64,000 nt of DNA from assembly GCF_010389155.1 (NCBI RefSeq), contig NC_057768.1:43565633-43629632 (forward strand), given 5' to 3'. Both the position numbers and the translations under genes were made by a program. Shown here in pieces: positions 46,962-58,400 of this stretch. Numbering within the stretch: position 1 is the first letter of the stretch; each line of letters begins with the position of its first letter. Source of the DNA: Erigeron canadensis (Eukaryota > Streptophyta > Magnoliopsida > Asterales > Asteraceae). The notes under the pieces were generated by a model, which was given only the letters and a program-made list of their open reading frames with translations, was not told where the DNA came from and ran no database searches.

Positions 46962-49809
46962 GCCAAAAGATGTAGTCTATAGCGTCTGTATATAGAGGGG
47001 ACAGCAGCGTGAATTTTATTTGAAACTAGGGAATGGGGATATGGGGATGGAATGAGCGGTGAAATTATTGTACAGTAGCCGCCACTAACCTCAATGACCA
47101 TGATGTTGGATATGTAGTTCGATTGACTCTAATAAATTTGTTTTTCATCTCTCTTACTCTTGTATATAATGTTGGTTGCAACCAGACCACAAATGATGGG
47201 AACTGGTTATTGATTAAACTTTTAGTTATCAGAAAAGGTCAAATGAGCTATGAAGCAATGAAGATTAGTAGTTATTTGAGTGTATCAAGGGTATCTGCTT
47301 AGACCATATGAGATGTACTATGTGTTTGAGTAAATTAAGGCATCAGTCTTAAACACATAAGGATGATTCTTTGCAGGTGCAAACCTTATGTTTTTTTTGA
47401 GGCTATTTAACAACGGTGATTTGTTAATAGCAAATCATAGGTTCCCGTCCCAGGGCCGGATTCCTGGCTTGTACATTTGATACTGGAATTAATGGTGATC
47501 CAGACAACATTGCTACTTACTCTGAGATCACTCCAGTAATCTTGAGTATCCATTGTGTTTTTTAAATATGTGGTAGCAGTGGTCGTTTCTCTTTTGAGTT
47601 TTGGTAACCATTTAAAGCGACAAAATTACTACTGTAAATATTTTCCGGTGAACATGTAGAGCATCTGATTTTCTTGTGTCAGTCTGTAATAGAAATTAAT
47701 GTTGCAATATACACAGAAATGCTATACATGAGCCTTTCGATAAGTGTAAACCACTTATGCAGTTAGGTGTTTGAATTGAAACAACATTATATAGTATTTT
47801 GCAATGACTTTCCATAAAAGCCTGCATATCTGAACTATCATCAAGTGTTTTAATAAAGCATCTTACAAGCTATAATACGAGAAATGTTTGAATTGATACA
47901 GCTAATGTTTTACCTTGAGACTTGTCCTTTCCTATGAACGGTTGGGTCTATGTGTTTCTTGTTATTTAACAAGGCATATAATGAGAGAGTTTCCGTATGT
48001 ACCCGTTTAATTCCAAACAAAATAAATAAAACTAGAAAAGCAAACTTTTTTTCTTTTTTTTTTTTAAGAAAAGCAAACTTATAATCAAACGAAATATTGG
48101 GAAATCAATTGAAGAAACACATTAAGATCCAAATGAAATGATGAACACATAAATACATACATAGACCTAATTTTTTTTATCTGAAAGACGAGACTTATAT
48201 TATTTTTTATTTTTTTTATTTGAACGGCTATATTCTCAATCATCTATTATTAACTACAATTAAATTGAACTAGACTTCCAAACCTCGAGGCCAAATACCC
48301 TTTAGCCATTTACTCTATATGAACTACTTGATATAGAAGAGACGTGTAGTGTCTTCACATCCTTCCTAACATCTATTCCGAAGCTTTAATATCTTGTGAA
48401 CCCTTGGCACAATGAAATCCGGAATTCTCCTGTAAACCTCGCCAACAAAGATGTAAAGTCATTGTTGTATTTTTGCGAAAAGATTAGTTATTTGAAAGTT
48501 GGAGTATGGCAAACCTGGGTCCTGTGGTGTGGATAAGGATCTACTCATCTACATTACAATAGCATTATTATAATGTGTACTTGCTACGATACGTGATATG
48601 TTCCATGTTTACCAAAGTATAACTGTTTCTACGTAAATAGTTCTCTGCGACCATCACCCATTCATCTAAGGACTCTGATACTAGGTTAACCGGACCAGAC
48701 GGGCAAGATGGCAATCACGGCCTTCATGTACATAATGATGGCTAACTGAATGCCATTTCTTGCGTCTTAACAACCCAACAAGACACTTTTTGGTTTGGCA
48801 ATTCTTGTCATCACCGGCATATCATATATAGTTAACATATAAATGGAGATTAATGATAGTGTAATCAATCATGACAATCCCACGTCTCTAAGTTTGAGTA
48901 CACGAATTTGCATACATCTATATGGTTATGATACTCTTGTTCAAAACCACATCAAAACAAACATGCTTCAACTCAAACCTTAATTACTGCATGGAGTCAG
49001 ACATCCATTAAGCAAAAACTTTGATCTCAACAAAGTGATTATTTCAAGGGTTACCTTTCAAGAGAGCAATAGGAATCATTTAGAGATCTTGACCTCCAGA
49101 TGACTAATGTTCTATAATCTTAATCAATGGAATTAAGCTATTTCCATGTTCTATTGGTTCCACGCAATAGACATCCATTTTGTTACTTGCAATAAAAAGT
49201 TAAACCTCACATGACCCGCACAAGTCTTTTCCATTAAAATATTAAATCATCAACATGAAATCATCTTTTCAAGAAAACCACTAAAACAATATATTCAGTT
49301 GGAAAATCAATGAGAAGAAAAAAAGTAGAAAACGAAATTAGTTCAATTTCAAGATCAGCTTTGCTTACACCAAAACAAACATCCTAGTCAAGGACATTCG
49401 ACAAGCGATACGATATTTATAGCTCTTAGTGAGCTAAAAACTAATCAATCGAATGATCTAAAGGCTCAGAACCTAAAAATATACAACTACATCTTATATT
49501 CATGCAGATCTTTAAAGCAACAAAATCATAAATATACGAGTATTCAACAAGAAAAAAAACATAAACCAAAAATCCTTAAGAGATAGATAATATAAAAAGA
49601 TCCAAACTTTAGGGCATTACAATAAGATGGTCATCATAAACATCGTAATAAACTAACAAGTTTGTGCTCAAAAGACTAGCAATTTAATATAAAGAAAGCA
49701 ACTCCATTCATTAATTAACTCTATGATATGAAAAAAGCTTCTAATTAAGGTATAAAAATACCATAATGTAAAAGCAAAAACAACATCTGTTCCATCATCG
49801 TCATCATTA
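46962..49809. other. Intergenic region, nothing recognised
   Basis: After the RBR1 3' UTR the sequence is AT-rich without long open frames or a coding similarity that I recognise on either strand. It ends at the RPS27 pseudogene. Confidence 0.6.
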
Positions 49810-50196
49810 TCATCGGTCTCCCTTTCTTTCTAAAGAGCATCCTTCCGTGAGGCGAGCCTTTTCACCGGTAGATTGGCACAACATTGTTTGGCAGTTTTCA
49901 CACACCACCACTGTTTGAGAGTGGCTAAATACGGTTGTTCTGTTTTCACAAACATACAATTATTTTACTTTAATTTTTATTATCATGGAACATAACACAA
50001 AACATATAATTAATATCCTAATATTATCATACAAAAATATATAATAAACAAGGATACTTACATGTTAAAACAACCTTGGCACTTAACATCCTATTATTAT
50101 TATAACAAAATATAGTTAGTTCAACCCATGGAGATACAAAAACATATATAATTGAAAGAAGAAAAAATGAAAGAATATAATAAATATAAATACAAA

Positions 50197-51458
50197 GGGA
50201 TAAGTGCGTCGAAATGCAATCAACGTGTGCACAAACTCTAGGTCAACTTTATTGTGTTCAGGAAATTTATTCAAGAGTCTCATAGCATACAAAAGTGACC
50301 GGGTAAAAAGTTAGCCGGTTATCATTTTCAGTTTGACTTGTTGACTGCTTACATGACATGTATGGTTGGATTTTATTCAATTAAAAAAAAAAAGAAAAAC
50401 TACTTTATGCATATATGTACTACGTATGTAGCAGCAGGAAGATAGATCTAACAAAACATAATAACACCACCATCACCATCTCTCTCTTTCATATTATTTC
50501 TACAATATCTATATATATTCATAATATATGACAACAACATGTATCTCAATCAGCCATAGATTTCCTTTGAATTCTCCTTCAATTCCTTACCAAATTAATC
50601 CAAATAACACATTTACTACTCAGTTTTCTATTCTACACAATGCGGATGGCTTATTTCCTTAATTTTTGTACGTTTCCAAAACCCTAAAGTTTGGGGATTT
50701 TACAATATGACAAATAAACGCAAATCTTCAAGTCAGAATGTAAGGATTCCACTAAAATTTGGGGATATGGAGTGTGCACTGACTAAAAAAGCATCAAAAA
50801 AGAAGAATTCGGTTGATGAAGTAAGCATGGAGCAATTGGACAAAAGGTGAGCAGTGGGGAGAAAGAAGTGTTGATGAAAGGTAAGCAGTGGTCAACGGTG
50901 GTGCGTGGTGGTGGTCGACGGTGGTACATGGTGGTGGTCGACGGTGGTGCGTGGTGGTGTTCTTGCTGCTACATCAATACATATTTCTTTTTTATTTTCT
51001 TAATCTCTTCTTCATCTCTATTTCTTTTCTTGTTATATATTGGGATTTTATTTGTTTTAAGATCTAGATGTATATATGTTATGGTTGTGTAAGGATGAAA
51101 CAAACTATTTGAATAGATATGAGTTGTGAATCTTTGATTTATTTTATAGAGTTTGATGGGTTTGTTGATGTTAGATTGAGTTTGTGATTTAGAATTATAA
51201 AAATTATATTTGAATTGGTGAGGCTTATGAAATCTGGGTTTTTTGAGGTTAAATCTAGGATGTAGATGTAAAATCAGGGTTTGTGATATTGATTTGGAAT
51301 TTGCGTGGAGAGGTAACCGGTTACACATAAGCAAAATCCATTTTTAGTGTTACTATAACCATAACTTTAAGTTTCCTGAACACAATAAAGCTGACCTAGA
51401 GTTCGTGCACACAATAACTTTTTATGATTAGTTGATTGCATTCTGACGTACTTATCCC
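50197..51458. mobile_element. Mutator-like TIR element in RPS27 pseudogene intron
   Basis: 1262 bp with long terminal inverted repeats of about 85 bp: gggataagtgcgtc at the left pairs with gacgtacttatccc at the right, and both continue through ctaggtcaactttattgtgt-like sequence. Flanking 9-mers aaatacaaa (50188-50196) and aaatataaa (51459-51467) match at 8 of 9, the target size of Mutator-like elements. No transposase; the interior has a gtggtgg minisatellite and AT-rich DNA. Confidence 0.85.
50888..50960 (+). repeat. Minisatellite, about 24 bp units
   Basis: Three units of a ggtcgacggtggtgcgtggtg-like sequence with small differences, inside the Mutator-like element. Confidence 0.75.
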
Positions 51459-51460
51459 AA

Positions 51461-51461
<1 letters not shown>

Positions 51462-51497
<36 letters not shown>

Positions 51498-51500
51498 ATG
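51462..51500. repeat. TA microsatellite
   Basis: A run of about 14 ta units adjoining the right target duplication of the Mutator-like element. Confidence 0.85.
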
Positions 51501-51764
51501 TATATGTGTGTGTAATATAAGTACCATGAAGAAAGAGTTGGGAGACTACACAAGACGCTTGAGCTTGTGCTTCCTTTTCTCTAACTCAGCTGGTGGGTTA
51601 AGGAGATCCACATCATTTGGCAAAGTTTGTTATCATCCACATATATTTCAATTAATATACATACATACATAACATCAATATAAATAACATAAACATAAAT
51701 TAAAACACATAATTTTATTATTATGAATTAAGATAAGAAGAATGATAGTCGAGGATCTAACCAT

Positions 51765-51995
51765 TTTGATTTGATTGGGGATTAGTAATTTGAGGGCAGA
51801 TGAAGGATGTGGAACGCAGTAAATGAAGCAAACCCTACAATCTCTAGTGATAGAAGAACAAAGACGTGTTTATATGTTTGTTTATAAAACGTTTCAAGAG
51901 TGTGTCAGCCGTTCAATCTTCCTTTCTGGTCGTAGGATCTAGGGTAGGTGACTTCCAGGACTCGCTGGGTTGTCAATCCAACAAAGGCCCAATAA
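51765..51995 (-). promoter_or_regulatory. Former ribosomal-protein promoter of the RPS27 pseudogene
   Basis: On the minus strand a site II type TGGGCC (51991-51986) and a telo-box TAGGGTTT (51837-51830) stand upstream of the start codon. These two motifs typically occur together in plant ribosomal protein gene promoters, supporting descent from a once-expressed locus. Confidence 0.6.
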
Positions 51996-52110
51996 CGTTG
52001 GATTGGATTTGGGACTTTCTTCATCAAGTATATTCTCTATAATTTTTAACTCCAAAGTTAAAGCTCCACGGTTTTTACTTTTCAATTGGATTTTGGATGC
52101 AATTTTAATG

Positions 52111-52596
52111 TAGGGGTGTAATCGAGTTGATTCAAGTTGACACAATGCCAAGCTTGAGTTCGACTGATCAATTGTAAAATTCGAATATCGAAACGCTACT
52201 CGAGCTCGACTGAGCTGTTATTTTCAAGCTCGAACTCGAGTTCGCCTTATGAATTGACACTTTCGTGCTCGACTCGATTAAGAGTTAAACTAAGCTTCTA
52301 GTCAGGTTAGTTCTATAAGCTCGATAATTTCAAGCTCGACTCAATTAATCTTGGCTTAGTACGATAGTAATTATGTAAAAATGTATAATATCTAAGGCTA
52401 AAATTGTAAATAAGCACAAGCACAATTATACTCGCGAGCTTTTCGAGTTGACTATATTGAGGCTCGAGCTAGACTCGAAAGTCTACTCGAGTAGCTCGAG
52501 CTCGAGGTCGGCTCGACTAAAGCCGGGTCGATTTCGAATAATTTGCGAGTCGATTTCGAGTAGCTCGCGAACTGTCTCATATTGTTTACACCCCTG
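52111..52596. mobile_element. hAT-like short element (candidate)
   Basis: Ends taggggtgtaa and, from the right, caggggtgtaaac are complementary termini in the hAT style. The interior is rich in ctcgagctcga motifs. No 8 bp target duplication is evident, so boundaries are approximate. Confidence 0.45.
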
Positions 52597-53486
52597 CCCA
52601 CATGGAACCTAATCGGTGTTTCAAGGTTAAACAGGTCAAACTGGTCGGATCAGACCAGAAAAATCAACTTTTATATTTAAGATTATGGGAGATAAATTTA
52701 GTGTATATACATAGATAATAGATAAATATAAAAAAAAAAATAATTATAAATGTATTGGATAGAGAATTAATATTTTTCAATCTCGTACGCACGAAAAGCT
52801 TAAATTAGTCTATAGGCTAAGAGGTACCACATATATATATATATATATATAGTTCTTTGTCGATTTTAGTTTTAATTTATTATAAGCTAGCTTAGTGTTC
52901 AATTATATATATCTAAAATAACTACACACATATATAACGCAAGGAATAAAAAAAGCTGATGCTTATAAATCTCAAAGCAAAACTGTCTCGGCATGCCAGT
53001 TTTGGATGCTCTATACCATCATATTCGGTCGTGCCTGTGGATAATGGTGGTGGCATAAGTATTAGAGTACCAACTGATCATGGAAAGTGACACTGCCTTT
53101 GCTCCCCCACCATCACAAAGGTTCTTTTCGATGTCGTCTTCACAAAGCTGCTACTTAATTTGTAGCAATCCTTTTAACCATATCAATGGTTGGAAATCGG
53201 TCAACAATTTATCCAATCTTGTTGGCCATAATATATATGATTCATTAGGTTGAAATTTTCTTCAACTTTTGCATTCTAATTTTATGATTTATCAAACAAT
53301 GAATGTATATGCATACTAAAATTTATTGTCTTGAAACATTTATTGAATAATTACATACCCATGTATTGTTATCTTAGTTGATTTCTTGTGAATAAACTCT
53401 TTAACTGCTACAAATTTTTTAATAAATACATAACTGCTGTTGCGTTGTTTTGAACAGACATGTAATCAGGTTTTATTTACCCGAAA

Positions 53487-53517
<31 letters not shown>

Positions 53518-53764
53518 GTACTTTCACCACCACACCATCGCCGCCACGACCACCGTCGCATTGCACGAGTACCGTGCTAGTTGTGTTAGATGTTATTGCC
53601 TCATATAATACTCCTTTTGGAATACTCGTATAATTTAATCCTCATTTGATTAGTTAATTGGTCTAATTCGGATTTTATAACATTAACTCAACTAAAAGAA
53701 TGAAAAATATATGTTTTTAAAAAAACAACGTAGCAATTTTTTACAACTGATTACATTAATGTAA
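52597..53764. other. AT-rich region with simple repeats
   Basis: No gene recognised. A TA run at about 52829-52851, a CA run at about 53489-53511, and a Helitron-type 3' end (gcattgcacgagtaccgtg then CTAG at 53577-53580, host T at 53581) whose 5' end I could not place. Confidence 0.55.
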
Positions 53765-54672
53765 TCTATTATATTACTATATATACTAAAAACCATACAT
53801 CTTTTTGCATGCATCACACAGTTTCAACACTTTTAGTCCCTATCGTTAAAGTTGTTGCAGTAATGGTCCTCATCAGCCAACGGATGTTAAGTATTTCCTG
53901 CAATTATAGTCCCTGTCGTTAAATTTGTTAGAACAATGGTCCCTATCAGCTAACTTTAACCTTTTAACTTTAGGTTTCCTAATCTTTGCCACATAACTTT
54001 AAACTTTTAACTTTTGTCACATAACTTTAATTTCTTTTACTTTTAACACAAAATTTTTGTTTTATTAGTTTTTAAACATATGTTTTTCTAACTTTTGCCA
54101 CGAAAGTTTCATTTTTTTTTTACTTTTTATGACGGAAACTTTTACCTTTTAACTTTTTTGTCACATAAATTTAATTTCTTTTACTTTTGGCACGAAAGCT
54201 TTATTTATTTAGTTTTTAAACTTTTGTTTTTCTAATCTCTGTCACGAAAATTCATTCTTTTTACTTTTTATCACATAAACTTTTAAACTTTTACTTTTTG
54301 TCACATAACTTTTATTTCTTTTATTTATTGCATGAAATTTTTGTGTTATTTACTTTTTAAACATTCGTTTTTCTAACTTTTGTCACGAAAGTTTCATTCT
54401 CTTTACTTTTTATTACACCAATTTACGAAGTTTTTGTCCTTTTACTTTTTGCCACATCACTTCTTCTACTTTCCACACAAAAGTTTTGTTTTATTTACTT
54501 TTTATACTTTAATTTTTTCAACTTCAGCCACCAACGTTTCATTTTCTTTACTTTTTATCACATTACTTTTCACTTTTTAACTTTTGCCATGAAATTTTCA
54601 TTTTATATAATTTTTCACATATTTACAAGTTACGTAATGTCTCCCGGGGCAACGCCCAGGGACAAAAACTAG
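53765..54672 (+). mobile_element. Non-autonomous Helitron, 908 bp
   Basis: Starts TCTATTATATTACTA after host A (53764) and ends CTAG (54669-54672) before host T (54673). A GC-rich hairpin, cccggggc-aac-gcccaggg (54643-54661), lies eight bases from the CTAG. The body contains degenerate tandem repeats of about 60 bp (acttttgtcacgaaagtttc-like) from about 53960 to 54620. No coding content. Confidence 0.8.
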
Positions 54673-54705
54673 TTTTCTTCTAATTCAAAAGAAAAAGGAT
54701 AGTAT

Positions 54706-55047
54706 AGGGGCAAGGGTGTAGTCGGCTAGTATTATCGGCACAAATCATCGGCAAGAATCGGCAAATCGGCTACACTATAGCATCTGGCTCGACAAGTTTG
54801 GCTAGTTTCATCGGTTAGTTTTGGCCAATGCAAATGAACGTTGGGGGCTTGATTTTAAACGTTGGGAGCAATTTTTTTTAGGTTTTGGTCCAAATTGGTA
54901 AATGTTGGCACTACACCCACAAAATTGGCAAGATTTCGGCTCGTATTGACAAATTTTTGGCTAAGACACATGACATCTCCTAATTGGTTTAATTTTAGCC
55001 AATTTAATCAATTTGCCAAATTAACCACACTACACCTCTCCCCCTAA
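54706..55047. mobile_element. MITE-like element, about 340 bp
   Basis: Left end ggggcaagggtgtagt pairs imperfectly with right end actacacctctcccc. Flanking TA on both sides is possible. The interior is full of cggcaa/ggcta motifs and has no coding content. Confidence 0.5.
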
Positions 55048-55400
55048 TATTATATCATACTTCTGTTACCAATCATTTTTCAAAGAATAAATATCAATTT
55101 TTTCTTTATGGTAATGATAACATTAAAATCAGTAAATCCCATTACCTCACAGGAAGTCAACATTAGAATAGTAGTGTTAGGAAACACACGCAAATGGTCA
55201 CGGTATGGTACACTAGGTCCCAATTACTTCCAATCCAACGGTGGTAAATCCCCCAACCACGTCACTCGATCCACTCAGATCAAATCTCATCACACACGCA
55301 CACACACAAACAGACTCTTCTTCAGTTTTCACTCCCCCCCGCTCACCCCACCCCACCCATCTCCACCAGATCCCATTTCCCCAACCATCGCCGGCGAACC

Positions 55401-58400
55401 ATGCTGCCGCCGGATCTCCAAACGCGGTCCTACCGTCCGTACATCTCACCATCGTTAAGCGCACCTAACTTCCCAACCACTTTCCATAACGGTCATCCCT
55501 CACCTGACCGAAACCCTAACTCCAATTTAAAAAACTCACGCCTCAAAACGACGTCGTTTGGCCACAACGCTAGGGTTTCAATCGTGCTTGTTCCATGTGG
55601 TTTGTTTCTTCTAGACCTAGGTGGCACTCCTGTTGCTGTTGCCTTAACTTTAGGATTAATGATCGCCTACATTCTCGATTCATTAAACTTCAAAACCGGT
55701 TCGTTTTTCGCGGTCTGGTTTTCGCTTATTTCTGCACAGATTGCTTTCTTCTTTAGCTCTTCTTTGCTTACATCTTTTAATTCTGTTATTCTAGGCTTAA
55801 TTGCTTGTTTAGTTTGTGCTTTGTGTAACTTCTTGATTGGTGTTTGGGCTTCCCTTCAGTTTAAATGGATGCAAATTGAGTATCCGGCTATCGTAATCGC
55901 CTTAGAACGGATACTGTTTGCGTGTATTCCGTTTATAGGTTCGGTGCTTTTTAGTTGGGCGACTGTTTCAGCCGTCGGGATGCCGAATGCTGGTTATTAT
56001 CATATGGTGTTTAACTGTGTCTTCTATTGGTTGTATTCCGTTCCTATGGTTTCGTCGTTTAAGTTGAAGCAAGAAGTTAGTTATCATGGTGGTGAAGTTC
56101 CTGATGATAATTTAATCCTTGGGCAGCTTGAGAGCTGTTTGCATACTTTGAATTTGCTGTTTTTTCCGTTGATGTTTCATGTCGCGTCTCATTATTCGAT
56201 TATGTTTTCGTCTGCTTCGACAATTTGTGACTTGTTTCTGCTTTTTTTCATTCCGTTTTTGTTTTTGCTTTATGCGTCGACTAGAGGGGCTTTGTGGTGG
56301 GTTACTAAAAGTGAGAACCAGTTAAGGAGTATTAGAGTTGTAAACGGTGCTGTTGCTTTGGTCATTGTTGTTGTTTGCTTGGAAGTCAGGGTTGTTTTCC
56401 ATTCGTTTGCGCGGTATGTTCAGGTTCCTTGGCCGTTGAATTATATTTTGGTTACGCTCACGATGCTTGGAGGGGCTGCCGGCGCTGGTGCTTATGAAAT
56501 GGGTATGATTACTGATGCTTCTAGCTCATTGGCTTTCACTGGATTGGCTGTTTTTGTCAGTGCTGCTGGAGCGGTCGTCGTGGGATTCCCTGTGCTGGTA
56601 AGTCGTTCTTAATCAAGTGCTAGTTTTCTAAATCACAAGATTATATTTATTTTCTATGCTATCATATTCTGTTATTTAATTAACATTTTTTAGTTATATA
56701 TAGTTATGCCTTATACTATGAGAGTTGTACTAGAAACATGGGAAAGATACCGGTTTCTGGCTAGGATAGTAGAAATGATAATAGGGGTATAAGTCATATT
56801 ACATGCATGAATGATGGCTAGCAATTACTTATGGCATACCCCTTTGAGGTTAGAGAATTATAGATGAGTTCTTGATAGTTCAACGTACCAGTTAACTGGA
56901 TGTTGGTTAGCTTTATGAAATTGTTTTTGTACCAATAGAAAGCCTATATGGCTACATGTTGAGTGCCCTTTATAACATTTGAAGATTGCATTAAGAAAAA
57001 ATGAAATGGATGATACTTAAGGGCCTATGTGTATCCATTTACACATTTCTACTTGGGGATTGTCTTAGTATGGCTTACTAGATTAGCTAATACTGTTCTT
57101 ACCAAATGAACTTTTTGCTAATTGACAGTAAGTCAGCACTGTATATATGGTTTAATTGCTTTGTTTACAGAGATTAGTGAGGCCATTATGGTAAAACTTT
57201 CTAGAAACGTTGGAAAATCGACAATTTAAGTTAAGTATCCCTGAACATACCCAACGTACTTGACTAGGAAACCAGTGTAAACTAAAAGATGGATAGGATC
57301 AGGATTTAAGGTCGCTGAATTATTTCCAGTTTATTCTCCAAACGCAGAGGGGCAGGAAAGAGTATGAGGCAGCGTGCGACTATTCTCGGTTTGCTCATTA
57401 TAGAGCGCATAATATACTTCTAGTCTTCTACATGTGTAGTTTATCAGCACCAAATTGCCACCTATAAGTTGAAAAGCTTTTGCAATTTTACCAGAAGTAA
57501 ATGTTAGATCTAATGTATCATTCAACAAGTTAAGTTAAGTATAGCAATATTACCCGGGTATGTATCAAGAAGCGGTACATGTACTGGGTGGTTTATGACC
57601 GTAAAAGAGTTAATTGGTACTACATGTTGAGTGCCCTTTATAACATTTGAAGATTGCATTAAGAAAAAATGAAATGGATGATACTTAAGGGCCTATGTGT
57701 ATCCATTTACACATTTCTACTTGGGGATTGTCTTAGTATGGCTTACTAGATTAGCTAATACTGTTCTTACCAAATGAACTTTTTGCTAATTGACAGTAAG
57801 TCAGCACTGTATATATGGTTTAATTGCTTTGTTTACAGAGATTAGTGAGGCCATTATGGTAAAACTTTCTAGAAACGTTGGAAAATCGACAATTTAAGTT
57901 AAGTATCCCTGAACATACCCAACGTACTTGACTAGGAAACCAGTGTAAACTAAAAGATGGATAGGATCAGGATTTAAGGTCGCTGAATTATTTCCAGTTT
58001 ATTCTCCAAACGCAGAGGGGCAGGAAAGAGTATGAGGCAGCGTGCGACTATTCTCGGTTTGCTCATTATAGAGCGCATAATATACTTCTAGTCTTCTACA
58101 TGTGTAGTTTATCAGCACCAAATTGCCACCTATAAGCTGAAAAGCTTTTGCAATTTTACCAGAAGTAAATGTTAGATCTAATGTATCATTCAACAAGTTA
58201 AGTTAAGTATAGCAATATTACCCGGGTATGTATCAAGAAGCGGTACATGTACTGGGTGGTTTATGACCGTAAAAGAGTTAATTGGTACTACAATACCCTC
58301 TGTAAGGTTGTGTTGGGTGCTGATCATAGAGTGTGTGAAATTTGGATGTTTGCAATATCAACACAAGTCTTTTGACTTACAAGTACAATTGCGTTTTAGG

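Larger units (their letters stand above)
49810..51764 (-). pseudogene. 40S ribosomal protein eS27 (RPS27) pseudogene, intron-containing
   Basis: Minus strand. Start ATGGTT at 51764-51759; exon 2 about 51525-51620 (NDVDLLNPPAELEKRKHKL then KRLV); exon 3 50062-50090 (DVKCQGCFN); exon 4 49810-49939 ([13 protein letters not shown] onward). eS27 is an 86-residue C4 zinc protein of the small ribosomal subunit, and all four cysteines (CQGC, CENC) remain. Damage: a stop in place of the codon after KRLV (about 51553), loss of the AG acceptor before exon 2, and an altered tail (LERKGDR). Retained introns show it arose by DNA duplication or decay in place, not retrotransposition. A Mutator-like element fills intron 2. 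Confidence 0.88.

Noticed and set aside
50707..50850. 47-codon open frame starting MTNKRKSSSQ
   Set aside because: It lies inside the Mutator-like element, is short, and resembles nothing I know.
52980..53180. Possible coding remnant on the minus strand
   Set aside because: A short open stretch with no family that I can name.
57331..58196. Two identical 65-codon minus-strand frames
   Set aside because: They are the same chance frame repeated by the 668 bp duplication within NEF1 intron 1.
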